From positions 5,460,501 through 5,524,500 of the forward strand of contig NC_088315.1 in NCBI RefSeq assembly GCF_910592395.1: a stretch of 64,000 nt of DNA, in the 5' to 3' direction. The notes beneath the pieces were generated by a model, which was not told the DNA's origin, made no database searches, and saw nothing but the letters and a program-made list of their open reading frames with translations. The translations under genes and the position numbers were made by a program. The DNA is from Lineus longissimus (Eukaryota > Nemertea > Pilidiophora > Heteronemertea > Lineidae). Positions 21,678 through 35,435 of the stretch are shown piece after piece. Position 1 is the stretch's first letter. Each line of letters starts with the position of its first letter.

Positions 21678-24600
21678 ATAGCATGAGACTGAGGGTATTT
21701 CGTTAGCAGATTCAGCGTCGGTGCTCGACAGGAACAAGGTGAAAACCATGCAGCATGTTGAGAAAGGTACGTATAGCTCAGTTAAGAAGCAGCAAAATGG
21801 ATGGTTTCTTGAGTACAATTTATCATCAGCACTCAATCGAAAAAAATATTAATGGGATATTAACTATCATTATTACAGTCCTAAATTGACACTTCCTGGC
21901 TCATGCCAGCGAAAAAAACTGAAATGACCATGGGCCCCCGTCGAATCTCAAGTGACAGAGTACGAGTAGTGATGTTTACTCACTTCCGTTTGTCCACAAG
22001 TGGTCCCCGCAAGAAACCATTGATCAAAAAGCTGCTTTGCGATGTAACTGTGCTAATTGGTGCATGGGAAATTATTATGTGCCATTAGGAATGGATGATG
22101 AAGTGGAGCCCGGAAGGCAAACTGAGTAATTTATTGACAGTTTTTTAGCGTGATTTGTAGTGTTTCTCTCAATAAGCCAGGGAAGGATAGTTGCGTGACT
22201 TGAATTGTAACTATCGCAGTAACTAACAATACAGGCAATTTTAGGCGTAAAATGGGCTTGCAGTGGTATGCATGTCGACAAATGTCAACTAAGTACACCT
22301 TATATTCATGTATGTGTGTATTATCTTATTCGTTCATTAGTCGAGGTACCAGGCTAAAATGATTCTCAGAATGAAGGAAATAATGATGCATGGAACGGGG
22401 TGCTAAGCCAGTCTGTAATTCACGCCACCTGCATGCTGTGTAAATGATTTTACATATGAGTTAGCTAAGTGATTTTATAAAATTTCCATTATCAAATATC
22501 GGCGTACTAGGTAAATAAATTGAAGTGCTGATTTGTGGTTAATCCATCCTTTTAGGAAATGCAGTTCACTTTTTTTGCAATTGCAGCCGGCACGGGTTAT
22601 AGTATGTCTTATTTTGCAATATACTCTAAAGCTTGGTAAACTTGTATTAAGCGCTGATATAAAAACAACCTTTATTGAATTCAGGTTTCTTAGTTTCCAC
22701 TACGCATCGTAATCCACTTCGTTTGCCCTTTTGAGAAAAAAACCTATACTCTCCTTTAATGAAAGTGGGATATAATCTAAGTAGAAATGCATCAGAAAAT
22801 CGGTACATGATTTTGGCGTAAGTTGCGTTTCGAAACGATCTATTCGGAAAAAAATGAATTTTGCAGGACCAGCGTTTTAGCTTTCATTTAACATTTTCAC
22901 CTCCCACGAAAATGTACTTTCTCATTTCCTGTTGAGAACTCCGGGGCAGAAAAATGCTCATTTACATGGATTCGGTCTCCATACACATTCTCACGTGATT
23001 CTATTTAGAGGCCCTCGTAGTGGAATTTAATCATAATGACTCATGCATCAATTTTGGTTGTTTTATTTATCCTCGCGAGGCGCTGGAAATTTAAGGGCAT
23101 TTATATTGATACCTGTCTAGCAGGGAACATTAACTTGTAACTAGTCAGAGAGGCAGCCTATTCGTTGTTGGCTATCTCTGCAATTTAGTAAGCAAAATCA
23201 CGTCGTGCTATATTAACTTTGTGGCGAATTCTGGTCAGGCACCCCATAAAATATGATTAAAGGTCCTCCGTGTCTTTTCAATTAAAGGATACATTCATGA
23301 ACCTCGCAAAGTGGACCTAGCGACATGCACATAATCAAGAAAAAAAGACACCGGCACGAAGTAACAAATCACCGACCAACCTCCGTGCACAGGGATGAAA
23401 ACATGACGTGGTATTCTGATATCATTCACCTATTCCACGCCTTTTCTCAAAGATAATTGCTTCTATCTCCCGTATTTCGTGAGGGCAAAAACCAATCACA
23501 AATATCACAAAACAATGCACGTCGTTTATCTGACACGGGCCAACCGTGTATAGAAGCTACATTAAATAACATCTGCCCGAGCAATTTAAAATACAGGTGT
23601 GTGACGTCACAAATGAGATATTTCGCAGGTGTTTTTCAGAGAAGGTGCAATCTTGGTGGGCAATGGTTTATTTGTTGTCAGAGAAACCAAAACGTTTTTC
23701 CGCTCGAACTTATACATTGCCCTTCTTCAAAAAGTACTGTAGGATTCGAAAATTCCAGCTGCCGATTCGACCAACCTACGGACTGGATTCCGTGTGTACT
23801 TCAGTTTACAGTTCGGGTTCAGGGATTTTCCCTAAGACATCTATTTTGGGCGGGAATCCCGTACGCACGACCAGTTACAGGGTTCCTCCCTCACCTGAAC
23901 ACATCCTGACGTAATCGGTGTTTTTAAATATACTCCGTTTCTTGATATTTTGTAAACGACGTATAGGAGTATCAAAAACCTGTATCTCAGGATGCCCTGA
24001 ATAATGCCAATTTGGCATTTTCTTGCAGAGGTGGGAATTTTCAGGCCGAAACGACAAAACCTTACCCTCTACTATGATTTTTGATAAAAACACTAATATG
24101 AATTTGATGTTTATATTCTGTCGAATGCCGTGTTAATCTGTTGTCCATGACCGTCCCTACAAATTGTCGCTGTTAGAGACTCCCCAAGGATAGCACCTTT
24201 ATTGGTAACTCAATCTTTTCCACAACCTACGATCTCATAAATGTGGTACAGAACTAATTGTAGCAGATATAACGTGGCTCTGAGCAAAATCAGGATGTCG
24301 CTAGTCGAGTTATGACTGTATGTTGATAACGAGAACAGTAATTGTTCCAATTTCCCCCTGGCAGTTGTCTTAGCTCTCCATAGTCAACGCATCATTATTA
24401 AATCAGTCCCCGTATCCTAATACCGCGGGGTCAGCTAAGGGTCTGACATCGATCCTAGCGCCCCCTCAAGCCAGTCGAATCGCTTTCGGTTGCGGTGTAT
24501 CTCATGACCTTCATGACAATAGGAGGGCACTGCACATAATTTTCAATCACTTCCGAATTGAATTATGACAATGGGAATCAAATTATGCGTCTAAAAGATT

Positions 24601-26822
24601 TGATTTAAATGTCATTAGTAGACAAAGAGGTATTTGTACTGGCATAGAACACTGAGCGAATAAAGGCAAAGCAAACATCCCGTCAGTTCATCTTATTTAC
24701 TTGGTAGTCTTTATCACTGTCTCAGGGTTTGTGGGGTTTTGTCCGAGGAACTGAGGAGGAACAAGCCCTACCTGATCATGAAATGTTTCAGTGTCACAAT
24801 CTGCCTCCAGTCTGAGAAAAAAACTTCTGTTTTTCACATCTGACATCTGATTTGCCCAACTCCACTGAAGATGAACGCTCACAGAAATAATACGACATCA
24901 TTTACCAGCACGACTGATGCAATAATCTTCAAAGGTCACATGACATTGATTCTAGCGTTATAAACAGGCGACGGAAGTTACCACAGAGCTACCCCGCAGT
25001 TAATGACAGTGTTATCCCGCAGTCAACTTAAATACCTCATCATCCAGGTGAAATTGTTTTTTCTTGGATGTAAAACATGGGAAGCTATTTGAAAGCGTAT
25101 TCACGTTAAGGTTTGATCTTCTTTGTCAAGTGCTTCCGAAAGTGTCTTTGTTTTTGTAATAGAGATTCTCCACTCATTATTTGCCGCATCATTAAAGGAG
25201 ACCCAAGAAGAAAATCGCATGAGAAACTCGTAGGGTAAATTGCGTGTATTTTTAACCAAGTCATTTAGGGATAGTCTTGTGTGTGCTTTATTAGATCTAG
25301 GGCAGCTCAGAGTCTGCCATCACGACGCCGCTTCCGCCGCCGAAAATGACAATTTGTCATTCGGTTGATGAAAGCTTGATGACCTTATATCAGGTTTATA
25401 TCAGAAATGCAATTCACCGGTTCAGTCAGGACACAGGTAGAACATGTTCCAAAATAAAGCATGGTTTAATCACTGACATACGCGGGTAGTCAATGGGACT
25501 GATTTTAGACAGAAAACTGATCGAGACACTAAGGTACTGTAAACAATTCCCTTCCCATTATAATTGTCTATTCAGTCTTTTAATTTTTTTCTTAAGCTTT
25601 GAATGGAAAAATCTGAGTGTCGGAATTGCCTTAAAGGGCACTATTTCAAACACCAATACACGCAAGGCTAAAAGTTCAAGGTGCAAGTAGCAACATTATG
25701 AACGAGACACTGACCATTATGAACGAGACACTGACCGCGGTAGTGTGGTTTTCATAATATTTTGTACATAAAATGAATTAAATATAGATTTTTTTCTGTC
25801 ATATTCACGATACGAACCATAAATTAAAATGGGCTCAAAGTGTTTATTTTATGATTTCACAAATGGGTATTTTTTTATAGAAAAAGTCATGCAGAAATGG
25901 GACTAAAGGGGAAACTTCCGACAACGTTGGGTTGAGCAGTGTTTCTAATATGGCATTCACCAAGACTAACAGGAACCGTGTTTGGTGTTGCGGAGCTGTA
26001 ATGTAATCAGAGTTTTTTGGTGCAAGTACCATGGCCAGAACCCATATTTATTTGTTGATAAATCCCACTTTATTTGGGTGCCCCAACTGAGGTGCAGAAG
26101 CTGATGAAACATATTGAATAAACTGTCAAATGTTGGTGGGAATATTTTACCGGGACTACAAAGGACCATCAACCCGCATTCAATACGACGGTATAGCAAA
26201 CACTGAGGACTGGTTCTAATATCTGAATATAGTTATGAAAGGCAATAGCTTTAGTGCGGTTCTAGCATTGCGTATTTCAGACTTGGTAGTCACCAGGAAT
26301 TCGTGTTACTTACCAACACCATAGCCACCGGCTTACTTATTGTTCTATAATACACAACCAGGAAAATTGTTCTTCTTCTATACGTTTCAATACGTCTATT
26401 TTGACCAATGGAGTATGACTGACGGTTCATGGATGATTACTAATTGGTCTTCTTGGATCTCGTCGCTTCACGCGCAGCTACAACAGAGACCAGGGACAGC
26501 ACCATCCAAATCACGTCTATGGTTTTTTTTCTCGCTGCTCGCGCGCAGGAGCTAGCAGTCATCGCGTCTATCAAGATAGACCATGTTCTGACGAAACCCG
26601 AAGAACAGTATATCTGGTTACGTCGTATAGAAAATTCAAAAGTTGATATTTACCAACATGATTAATTTACATTGTGTTATCGCCTCACCTATTCTTTGGA
26701 TTCTGAACTTCTTATCGGACCATTCTTGGTCTCTTTGTTAGAAGGTTACTAGGATGACCTTTTGAAATAGATCAACTGTGAATGTTTTGATAGATTCTGA
26801 TGGCATCTGATAAAAATCGCAA
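21678..26822. other. Gene-poor stretch upstream of the LamG-PAN gene
   Basis: The longest frames are 150 codons (23457-23909, plus) and an overlapping 105-codon frame, with no domain. The 21-bp duplication at 25694 lies here. The promoter and any 5' UTR of the LamG-PAN gene should fall in the last few hundred bases, but I see no clear TATA box. Confidence 0.6.
25694..25735. repeat. Exact 21-bp tandem duplication
   Basis: A unit starting CATTATGAACGAGACAC occurs twice head to tail, with no differences. Confidence 0.95.
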
Positions 26823-28526
26823 ATGATTCGGTCAACATTCGTTAGACTTGCGGTTTTATTGCATGCTTTCCAGCCTCATGTCTGGGGTGAGTTGAAGTCT
26901 GAAACTGCTAAACAAATATTTCAGGGCATAACCACAAGGCCATACTGGGGATAAATTAGTATTGCAGTGCTCAGTTACATTTGAACGCGTGTCAGTGTGG
27001 TATGGACTACATGTAGTCTGTAGTCATTCTCGTGTCAGGTGCGATCGGCGATTTGCATGCCTCTGAATATTGTAATGTCTTAACGATCTTACTCCTTATC
27101 AGTGTCTTACGCGGCGTACCATGTCTTTATTCGTGGCGTCAAATCAAAAGGCCTTGCACTTGACACACGGCAAGGCAGGCTGATGTGAAGATACGCCTTT
27201 ACTCGTATCCAGGTTCATCCAAATCACCTTGTTGATTTTCAGCTGGCTATAAATTCGTACCAAGACCAGTAGGCTTGTGGCCGATGAACGAGGAGGCCTT
27301 TGGAAGAGACAAGTCCGGACATGGTAACCACGCTCATCCAGGGAATGTGGTATTGCGTGAAGGACCCACCGGGATACGCAACACAGCGATAGAATTCTCC
27401 GGGATCAAGGAGTCGAATTTGTATATTAACGCAAGCGAGTCGGTCTTACTCGATGTTGGAACTGCTGATGGTTTTACCTGGTGCGGATTTGTCCGACAAC
27501 GCTGTAATGGAGCTCCGATTTTCGAATGGTATTACAGCAAGGGCAGACCTTTCACTATCTGGTTGACGAGAGAGAATTCATTTATTACGCAGCTATCTGA
27601 CCGTAAAACCACAAACATACAAAGGGTTTCACGGAAATTTGATGCTGATCACTGGAATTTTATGGCTGTTAGCTTCAAAAAAAGTTCCGGGAAGCTTTTA
27701 CAGATTCTCAACGACAGCGTGGTCGAGACTACCGTTGCTAATGTTTCAGTACGGTCGAATGTTCCACTGATCAACATCGGTTACAGGCCGAGGACGCAGG
27801 ATACGATTGAGAAACAGTTCAAGGGAAGAATGAGCTGTCTGATGCTGTTCAACGTAGCCTTGTCCATCGCGGAGGTGGAACGAGCAAGGCAGTTTTGCTT
27901 GCACTTGTCGAAACAAAGCAGGCACCAGGGTAAGTTGACACCAGTGGTCCGCAATGGCCAAGTCCGAGATACAGAGGGTTTCACTAAAAAGGCTGTGGTC
28001 CTGAACGATCCGTATTTCGTTTCAAAACCAAAAAACGTGTGTTAAAAAAGTATCAAATGTACACGGAAGGCCCTGTTCATACCCTTATTTACATGCTTTT
28101 ATTTGCAAACTCATTTTTATACACTCGTTTATTTGGAGCGCTTCACGGATTTTATGTACTGATCTTTGTATTTCTGATGCAACCGCGCAACGACTTGTCC
28201 ATGGAACATGTACACGTAAGAATCGAACTTAAAAATAACATCATTACCTAAACTGTAACAATATTTTGCCTTTCATTTTAGGACAGATTTTTCAACCACC
28301 GATAATTGGGTATCAGATCAGAAAAGGTCCATCAAGGCGCATTAAAACTCGCAATGAACTTACATGCCTTGGCGTATGCAGCTCGTCTCCAACATGCCTC
28401 TCGATAAGTTACAATTCCGAGAAAGGGGTTTGTAGATTGAGTGACAGAGTAGATAAGTCTTCTACTGAAAGAGTCTGGCAACCAGGAATACGATACTTCC
28501 GAAGTAAACTTATCCCAACTGGATGA
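26823..28526 (+). CDS. Secreted LamG-like plus PAN/apple domain protein, 331 aa, three exons
   Basis: Exons: 26823-26886, 27243-27929 and 28282-28526; introns of 356 and 352 bases. Donors are GGG|GTGAGT and AGG|GTAAGT; acceptors are TTTTCAG and TTTTAG. Both introns are phase 1 and the joined frame is open (996 bases). Residues 1-22 are a signal peptide (MIRSTFVRLAVLLHAF...). Residues about 33-240 form a LamG_3 / concanavalin-A-like lectin domain: LWPMNEEAFGRDKSGHGNH at the start, GFTWCGFV, DHWNFMAVSF and GRMSCLMLFNVALS near the end; Cys at about 102, 109, 220 and 240. Residues about 258-325 form a PAN/apple domain with Cys at about 279, 283, 289 and 301 (LTCLGVCSSSPTCLSISY, GVCRLSD). There is no membrane anchor, so it is probably secreted and binds carbohydrate or protein; the ligand is unknown. 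Such domain pairings are common in invertebrate secreted proteins. The domain calls and exon joins agree well; further upstream noncoding exons are possible. Confidence 0.88.
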
Positions 28527-28721
28527 TGAGCAAGAAAGAAAACCAAACGTTATTCATACCAAGAAATGTTCCTGCCTTTTCGAGATATTTTAAGAATACT
28601 TGTCATATGTCCATGTTTTTTTCTCCGTGATTTCTCGATTTCAACTTGATGTCTAAAACATGTTTTCGATGGCCATGGGTCCTACAGCTCACGTTTATAA
28701 CAGAAGATGAAGAAAGGATGA

Positions 28722-28727
28722 ATTAAA
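28722..28727 (+). terminator. Likely poly(A) signal of the LamG-PAN gene
   Basis: ATTAAA lies about 196 bases after the stop codon of the LamG-PAN gene. It is the first good match to the variant poly(A) signal downstream. Position fits a short 3' UTR; not proven. Confidence 0.35.
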
Positions 28728-29696
28728 TTTTAGTATCTTATTTCATCACACCATCGGTTGACTCAACCAGGTAATTTTTTGAAGGACCAGAAAGTATTTC
28801 ACACCCATCTGAAATAGGACTTAATTTGAAAATTCGCCAGGCGGGAAAATAACACTTTTTACAGGTACATACATGTAAAGGCCTATACTGCGTTAGTTGG
28901 ACAATTCAACTTAACTTGAATTTTTGGTGTAGTACAAATATAGGTATAAACATATACTGACCAATGCTGTTATGCTGACTGCCGAGACTGATATTCAAAT
29001 ACTAAAAATGCCATGCTCAGCTAATTAGCTTGCATTTCCACGGCATTGTTTATTTCTAATCACCTGAGCTGAAACATAAGAAAATACAATGAGCACGAAC
29101 GGCGTTGGCCTTTGACTGGTAAAATACATAAAGATGTCGGGCTTTTGCCGCCGATAACACATCTTTCTTAGCTACCAGAGGTGGTTTATCAAATCACCTT
29201 TGTCACAGCTCATGTAGAGCAGTATCTTACCATTTCTTACGACTGATTACCTTGCAGAGTCTAGTGCATTATTAATTAGAACATTGTTTTATGTGCCGCA
29301 TTGTCATACATCATCCTCACTTAATCTGCGGCTGTATACCCAACAGGTCTAGAGAGCATGCTTTATAACCAAAATATATTCTGGCCATTATACCCCTTCA
29401 AGTGCCGCACCTTAAACCAATTAAGAAGGCCGTAGATGCAATTTCTAAGCATCTTGGCATACTGATAAGTGCGCTCCCCAGAATATTTAGAACATTTAGA
29501 AGGACACGAATGCTACCTCCAAGCATCTCAACATCACACTTGTGTGCTCTGACGGTGATGACCTTTCGGAGCCCTTTTCCATTTGATGTTTTTCTCTTCA
29601 ATTTTTGACCGTAATTGATGTACTTTCAAGAATCTGAACTCGTGTGAGGGTGCCAAACTCTTTCAGAGGCATCAACGCAACCATGGGTTTTCTGGT
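28728..29696. other. Intergenic, no supported gene
   Basis: A+T-rich sequence after the LamG-PAN gene. Nothing exon-like. Confidence 0.65.
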
Positions 29697-29834
29697 GAGT
29701 TTTTACAAAGTCCCCGAAATGTCCACGTGAACGCCTATCTCAGTGTTCGACTTCATTATCAGGAAGGAGGTCAAACAATGAATGAGATAGGCGTTCATGT
29801 TGGCGTTTCGGGCGGGGGGGATTTGCGAAAACTC
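29697..29834. mobile_element. 138-bp foldback element
   Basis: Left arm starts GAGTTTTTACAAAGTCC and contains GTGAACGCCTATCTCA; right arm contains TGAGATAGGCGTTCATGT and ends ATTTGCGAAAACTC. The arms pair over about 55 bases with a few mismatches around a loop of about 30 bases. A G-run (GGGCGGGGGGG) sits in the right arm. No target-site duplication is clear. Confidence 0.6.
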
Positions 29835-32800
29835 CCTAGTATACTCCGACTCCTTCAATGATCAATTTCAACAATGGCATTGAATGCATGATACAGAGAA
29901 GATCCTTCTAACCACGTGTATATTAAAAACAGAGCGTTTTATTCAATTCCGGTTGTCGTTGTTCAATGACCATCATTATTGGTTGAATGTACATGTAATG
30001 AATGTGTTGTTTATTGTATATCGTAGCAGAAATGCACATTAGTAAATGGATCAAAAGGATGTTTTGTGAGATATTCTTCTGCTCTGCTCTTATCTTTATT
30101 GTCAGTAGTTTTCGTTGTTTATTGCGGATTGTGAGGGTTTAGCGCACAAGGTAACATATATCCGATAGCTATGTCCTCACAAAAGGTTTGTTCCAAATGT
30201 ATTCAATGGAGGTTTGTTAAGATGTTGCTCATATGCTATATTGGGCTTGACTAATACACAGACTTACACAGCACTTATCTATGAAAGGAAGGATGAAAAT
30301 TTAATAAACATCGTTCCTGAGATGTCTTTACGTGTCTTTATCTAATAAGAAGGGACGGCACTCTACAAAAAGCATATCAAATTGTAGAAAATAAACAATG
30401 CGTTAGAAGAGTTTGTTACATTGCCCACAATGGGCAGACATTCTTATGTTTAAAGGGATGGTTAAATGGAACGTAACGCCGGAGGTTTTTTTATTAATTA
30501 CTTGATATGAAAACGTTTGGGCAGAATGGCCGCTGAAATGCGCCCAAGCGATAAATAACAATCGTAATGGAAAAATACAAAGATCTAGAAAGGTGGATAA
30601 AGCAAAAAAAATTTCAGTGTGACTAACCTGGTTTTCTATTTGTATTATCTCGAGGTAATGGGATGATGACATTATTCCCATTTAAACCCTATTGTCTTCT
30701 ACAAATGGCATAAACACGCCTTGCCAAGCATTTTAACCATTGAGTAACACATAATTACAATTAATGTTGCCTTTTGTGTGACAAGTTAGTCAGTTTCAGC
30801 ACGGATGGAGAGCATCTATAGCCGTCGTTTCAGGGTAAACACAGATAAAAAATGAAATGCACCAAAAACTGAAAACAACAATGTACCATGCTTAAGGTTT
30901 AAGATACCGAACTGGGGGAATTAGTTGTCTCAACCAACAACGCGAGGATTGGGAGCGTTTAAATAGGCCAAACTGTGGCGACAGCATTAGCACATGAACG
31001 ATTGTTGAAAACTTTTAAAATGCAATAGACGACATTCATTGTGTTTTTAAGTTATATCATTTTTTCATTTGACACAGTTCGAGGACATTTCATTTCTAAG
31101 TACAATTTAAAATGAAACCTTGCTGTGGAATGGAGGGAAAATATAAAATCAAATTATCCAGCTTGAGGGAGAAGTATTAACGCATAATTTGTTCCATTCC
31201 ACGAGTAGAGGCTACAAGATCTTTATAAACGTAGTGGTAAAAAATTCAATAACGAACAATAACAGTGATAAACACACGTCGAGTTGATTAGATTTTAAAT
31301 CTATTGGGGTTTTCGTAAGATGTGGGTGGAATTTATTTATAAAATTATTCATAAAATGATATTCCGACCAATATTTTGATTCAGGAAAAAATTCTTCAAA
31401 GCCATACATGTAGGAACTGTTAGTCAATTCGTAGAGTTGTATGCGGTATATGAAAATGTTATCTGTTTGTATCATGAAACTAATATCTTTAGCAACGGTA
31501 AAAAAGTTGCTGGGGGCTATTTTTCACTATACTGGTTTATTCGTCATTCAGACTTACACTCAGTGATAAATCACATTGCATGTTCAAATGAACACTCTGA
31601 TGATGAAGGACATTGCCTTATGTGTATGTATCTATAGATAGACTGACATTTCCCGCCTGTTTTTGCACAGTCTAATCATCTGCGTGCAAGACGACCATTC
31701 CTCCGATTACTAATTTAGGGTAATCAAAGGTCATTAGATGTCATTAGAAAACGATCAACTGACAAAGATGTTTTTTCATCATGTCAGAAAGCTCCCGCTA
31801 TAGCTACTTCAACGAGAAAAAACACAGAAGTAATGCACACCACTGATGTATATACTGTGTCGACGCAATTAAGCCAGTTAAAGAATCGTTGCTTATTTGC
31901 ATATACAGAGAAAAAATTCACGCTTTCGAATTCATGAAAAAGGCAAGAGGCCATAAATAGATAAAGAATGGCCCGAGTGGTACCCCGAGGTGACGTTGTG
32001 TCAATTAATCTTGGTTGTATTGAAAGCTGCGCCTGTCACCGGTAAGAGCGGTCTTGCAGACATCACTGTCGAAAATCACTGTGAGCCTTTCATTCGACAG
32101 TATTTTCCGATGTAAAACGGAATGGTCGAGCAACCATTAAATTCTAGAAGTTGAGAGTCTCGTGAAAGCATCTCAAGTTCGAGGCCATCAAGCTTATAAC
32201 ATGCCATAGGGAACGCACTGTTACTTCCTACCAAGGTTGCGAATAAAGGCAATTAAAACCCCGCAGCCACGCATCAAACACCATCCATACTGTCGGGGAA
32301 AGTATGATGAAAAATGTTGTTAGGGAAATCAGCTTACGTAAAAGTTGCGGGAACAATATTTATATTTTTAACATCCCTCTGGTTTGAACTATTTTCGTCT
32401 CTCACAGTTTTAAAATATCACTACATTTACCAGACATTAGGACAAATGATTCCATGTCAGATGAGATAATCAGGAATTGCACTAAAGCATTTGTCTCTAA
32501 CTTGGATATGTCATTTACACCCAAGTAAAAAACGAGATTCGTTTTCGATACCGTAGACAAAACTAGATATGAAAACTCTTGGCACCTGAGGGAAAAACCA
32601 GACATGAGAATCAGGTGTATTCTCTAGTCTTCTATGATAATATCAGACCATTATGAAGTTCAGTTCGGACTTGATTGATGATCTAAAAGTTATAAAACCG
32701 TTGAACAAAAGGCGGGCGACGGAAATCAATGAAGCGGGAGGGTAGCATTCATCGGAAATGAGTCTGGCGATCTGCCACTCCAGGGAGATCAAAGCCCTTG

Positions 32801-35435
32801 CAGCCGTTAGTCATCAGAAATTATAGGAATAAAACTCATGAGGATATTGAAATTGAGAAGTTCAAAGAAAATCCCTATTGAAATAGTTGAATTGCAGTAA
32901 ATATATACCACTGCGCAATAGTTCAATATTCATAATGATTCGAACTGCTGATCGCAGCCTAGCTACATGTATATGACGGAGATAGCATGCTAAAGCCCAG
33001 CACGATCATAGATCTTCGTGAGACCAAAAAGACATGAGATCCTCCCTGCGGGCGCATGTCTGTAAAAAGACGGAGTCGAGAAAGTTTTAAAGGTCAAAAG
33101 TTACATATACGTACTTTAAAAGGTATATATTATTGTACGGTGCTGTCTACTGAATAAAAAGATTTTCTTTCTTATTGCATGATGGGGAGCAAACTTTACT
33201 GTCACTCAGTGCTTACTATATACTACACCCTGCAAATGTAGCCACTTTTCCCCAAAGCATGTCCATCTCCAATAATTTCTTAGAAGTATCCTGTTACAAG
33301 ACGCATGTAAATTTAATCCAATCGGATTACATAGCGTAAAATTGAAAAAATTGAAGGAGAATAAAGAATCCATATTTCTACCCAAAATCCTATTTCGTAA
33401 TATTTCATTATTGGAAGTGTAAATGGCAAACATCATGGCCATGACAAGATGCGGTGTACTATCCTGGTTGTGCAATGACCCAATCGACGCTTCGTCAATC
33501 TTCATCATTATTTATCAGTTTGAAGCCTTCAATACACTTACCAGCCAGCATTTGGAGTCATGTATTTATGTTATACATGTAGCATGCAGGCTCGGTTTGA
33601 CATCTCCGTCCTAAAAGAGTTTCCGTCTCCTAGTCCGATTGCCATTTACCAGAGATAGTAAAAGTAGGTGAAAGACTCTTATTGAGTAAACCAAAGAGAC
33701 GCACTTCTATCACAAAAACTATACCACCTCGGAAGTACAATTTCTTGGGTGATGTTTAAATGATCGATCAGTTTACCAGGTTGATGTGAATGCCGTTGGC
33801 GTCGTTTTAATGACCTGGTAAAGGATGTATTGTGGCTCAAAAGAGCCATTAAATGTTGAGAAGTCTTATAATAACTGACTGAGATTTTAACTATCAGAGG
33901 GGCTACACTTGTGGCTTAAAAAGGAAACTACTCAGTGTTCAACGGATTTAAACATGCTGGTTTACCTTTTCATTTTTTATGACATCTAGTTTATGCCGCA
34001 GTTCCAAGGTGAGTTCCAATAACATTTTATGATATCTCAAAGTTGAGACGGGCTGTACAACCGTATTCGTCTTACCAAGCCACTCATACGGAGCAAACGT
34101 AATGCACGTAAACATCGTGTTTGGCAGACACGGAGCACGAGAGCACTGTAGTTTGGCAGACACGGGTTACCTTAACCCCTTGTAGACCATTCTATATCTA
34201 ATTGTGTCCCATTTCAAGTTTCAATCGCACGTACCCCCAGGATAACATCACGTATATATGGAAACTAGAATAATAAATCGTCTGATTATTTTAGCCTGCA
34301 GGATGAACAAAGGCTTTAGATGTTTCCTCGATCTGATGATAGATGTCAAACTGAAATCTATTTCTTGCGAGGAATATAATTGAATCGGTTTAGTTTAGAT
34401 TGAAAAAGTAATGGAATCAGATGTTTCGCAGATTGAAGCAGTCTGGGGATGATGGTACAGACACACCTATTCTCTGGTAGTGTCTTATTGTTCATCATTT
34501 TGTATGATTCCATTTGTTTGAGAGTCCACGTTCGGATAGAGAACATCTCCTGAACAAAACAAAGCACCACTTTTGGTTGGATAAGGGCCCAAAGCTGCAT
34601 GAGAGCACTTTTTTTCAGAACTCTTCGAGGCAGTTGCCCCCCCCGCAAAATACAGCCCTATCAGCTGTAATCTCCTGTCATCTGATACTAATGACCTAAC
34701 TTAATCTTAAGTGTGTGTTTTACATCCATGATTAAAGAACCTTAAGGTGTTCCTCAGGGCAGTCTGATCAAAGTGACACTCAGTGTCTCAGGTACCCTAC
34801 ACCAACTTACGGCGCGTCAGATAACCCAAGGCTGATGGGAATCCAAGAATATCGACCAATGATCAATGGGGGCTACAGGTAATCAATAAAGGAAGATTAC
34901 CTTGATTGGATGATGCGTCAATCCCCTGCTACGAATACGATGTAATGCAATAGCCCCAGCTGGCTAATGCACTTCTTGGATATTAATTCTATTGTTTTGT
35001 GTACAAATTGTATTGCTGTGACCCTCAGAGTTGATTTAAGCAACGGTTTCAGTCTCATTTGCTCGCGCGGTGGTCTGATGACGTTATTTTATCATTATTG
35101 TATCTTGGTAAGGGATGTCTGATTACATCATATACCCTTGGCATGCGTTGTATTGTTTTACTAAATGGATATTGAATGTCACCTCAGCGGCCATCTTCTA
35201 ACCGTCAGTTAGGCAGTTGCCCCCCCGGTTGATGAGTTTTAGATGGGCTGTAACCTCATGTTCTTCACTGACGAAGCGGACTGTGCTAAACGATTGTATT
35301 GATCTTTAGGCAGATATTCTGAAGGAATTGTGTCATAGCCTACAGTTTTAAAGACTCACGGTAGGTAATTTTTTTATAATGGGACAGGTTTGCTATGTTT
35401 TGAACTACATGTACATGTATATATTTCCTTCTCAG
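29835..35435. other. Gene-poor stretch
   Basis: No supported gene. The longest frame is 100 codons (33206-33508, minus) without domain. The motif AGGCAGTTG followed by a C-run occurs at 34628 and 35211. Confidence 0.6.

Noticed and set aside
20868-21686. CRISPR-like array or a 272-aa plus-strand repeat protein
   Set aside because: There are no spacers between units, the sequence is eukaryotic, and the plus frame is only the repeat itself with no flanking coding sequence.
23457-23914. Overlapping 150- and 105-codon plus frames
   Set aside because: Two frames are open together with no domain, signal or splice support; most likely chance.
26340-26665. Open frames just upstream of the LamG-PAN signal-peptide exon
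   Set aside because: No splice join in phase with the first exon and no domain; the first exon has its own start and signal peptide.
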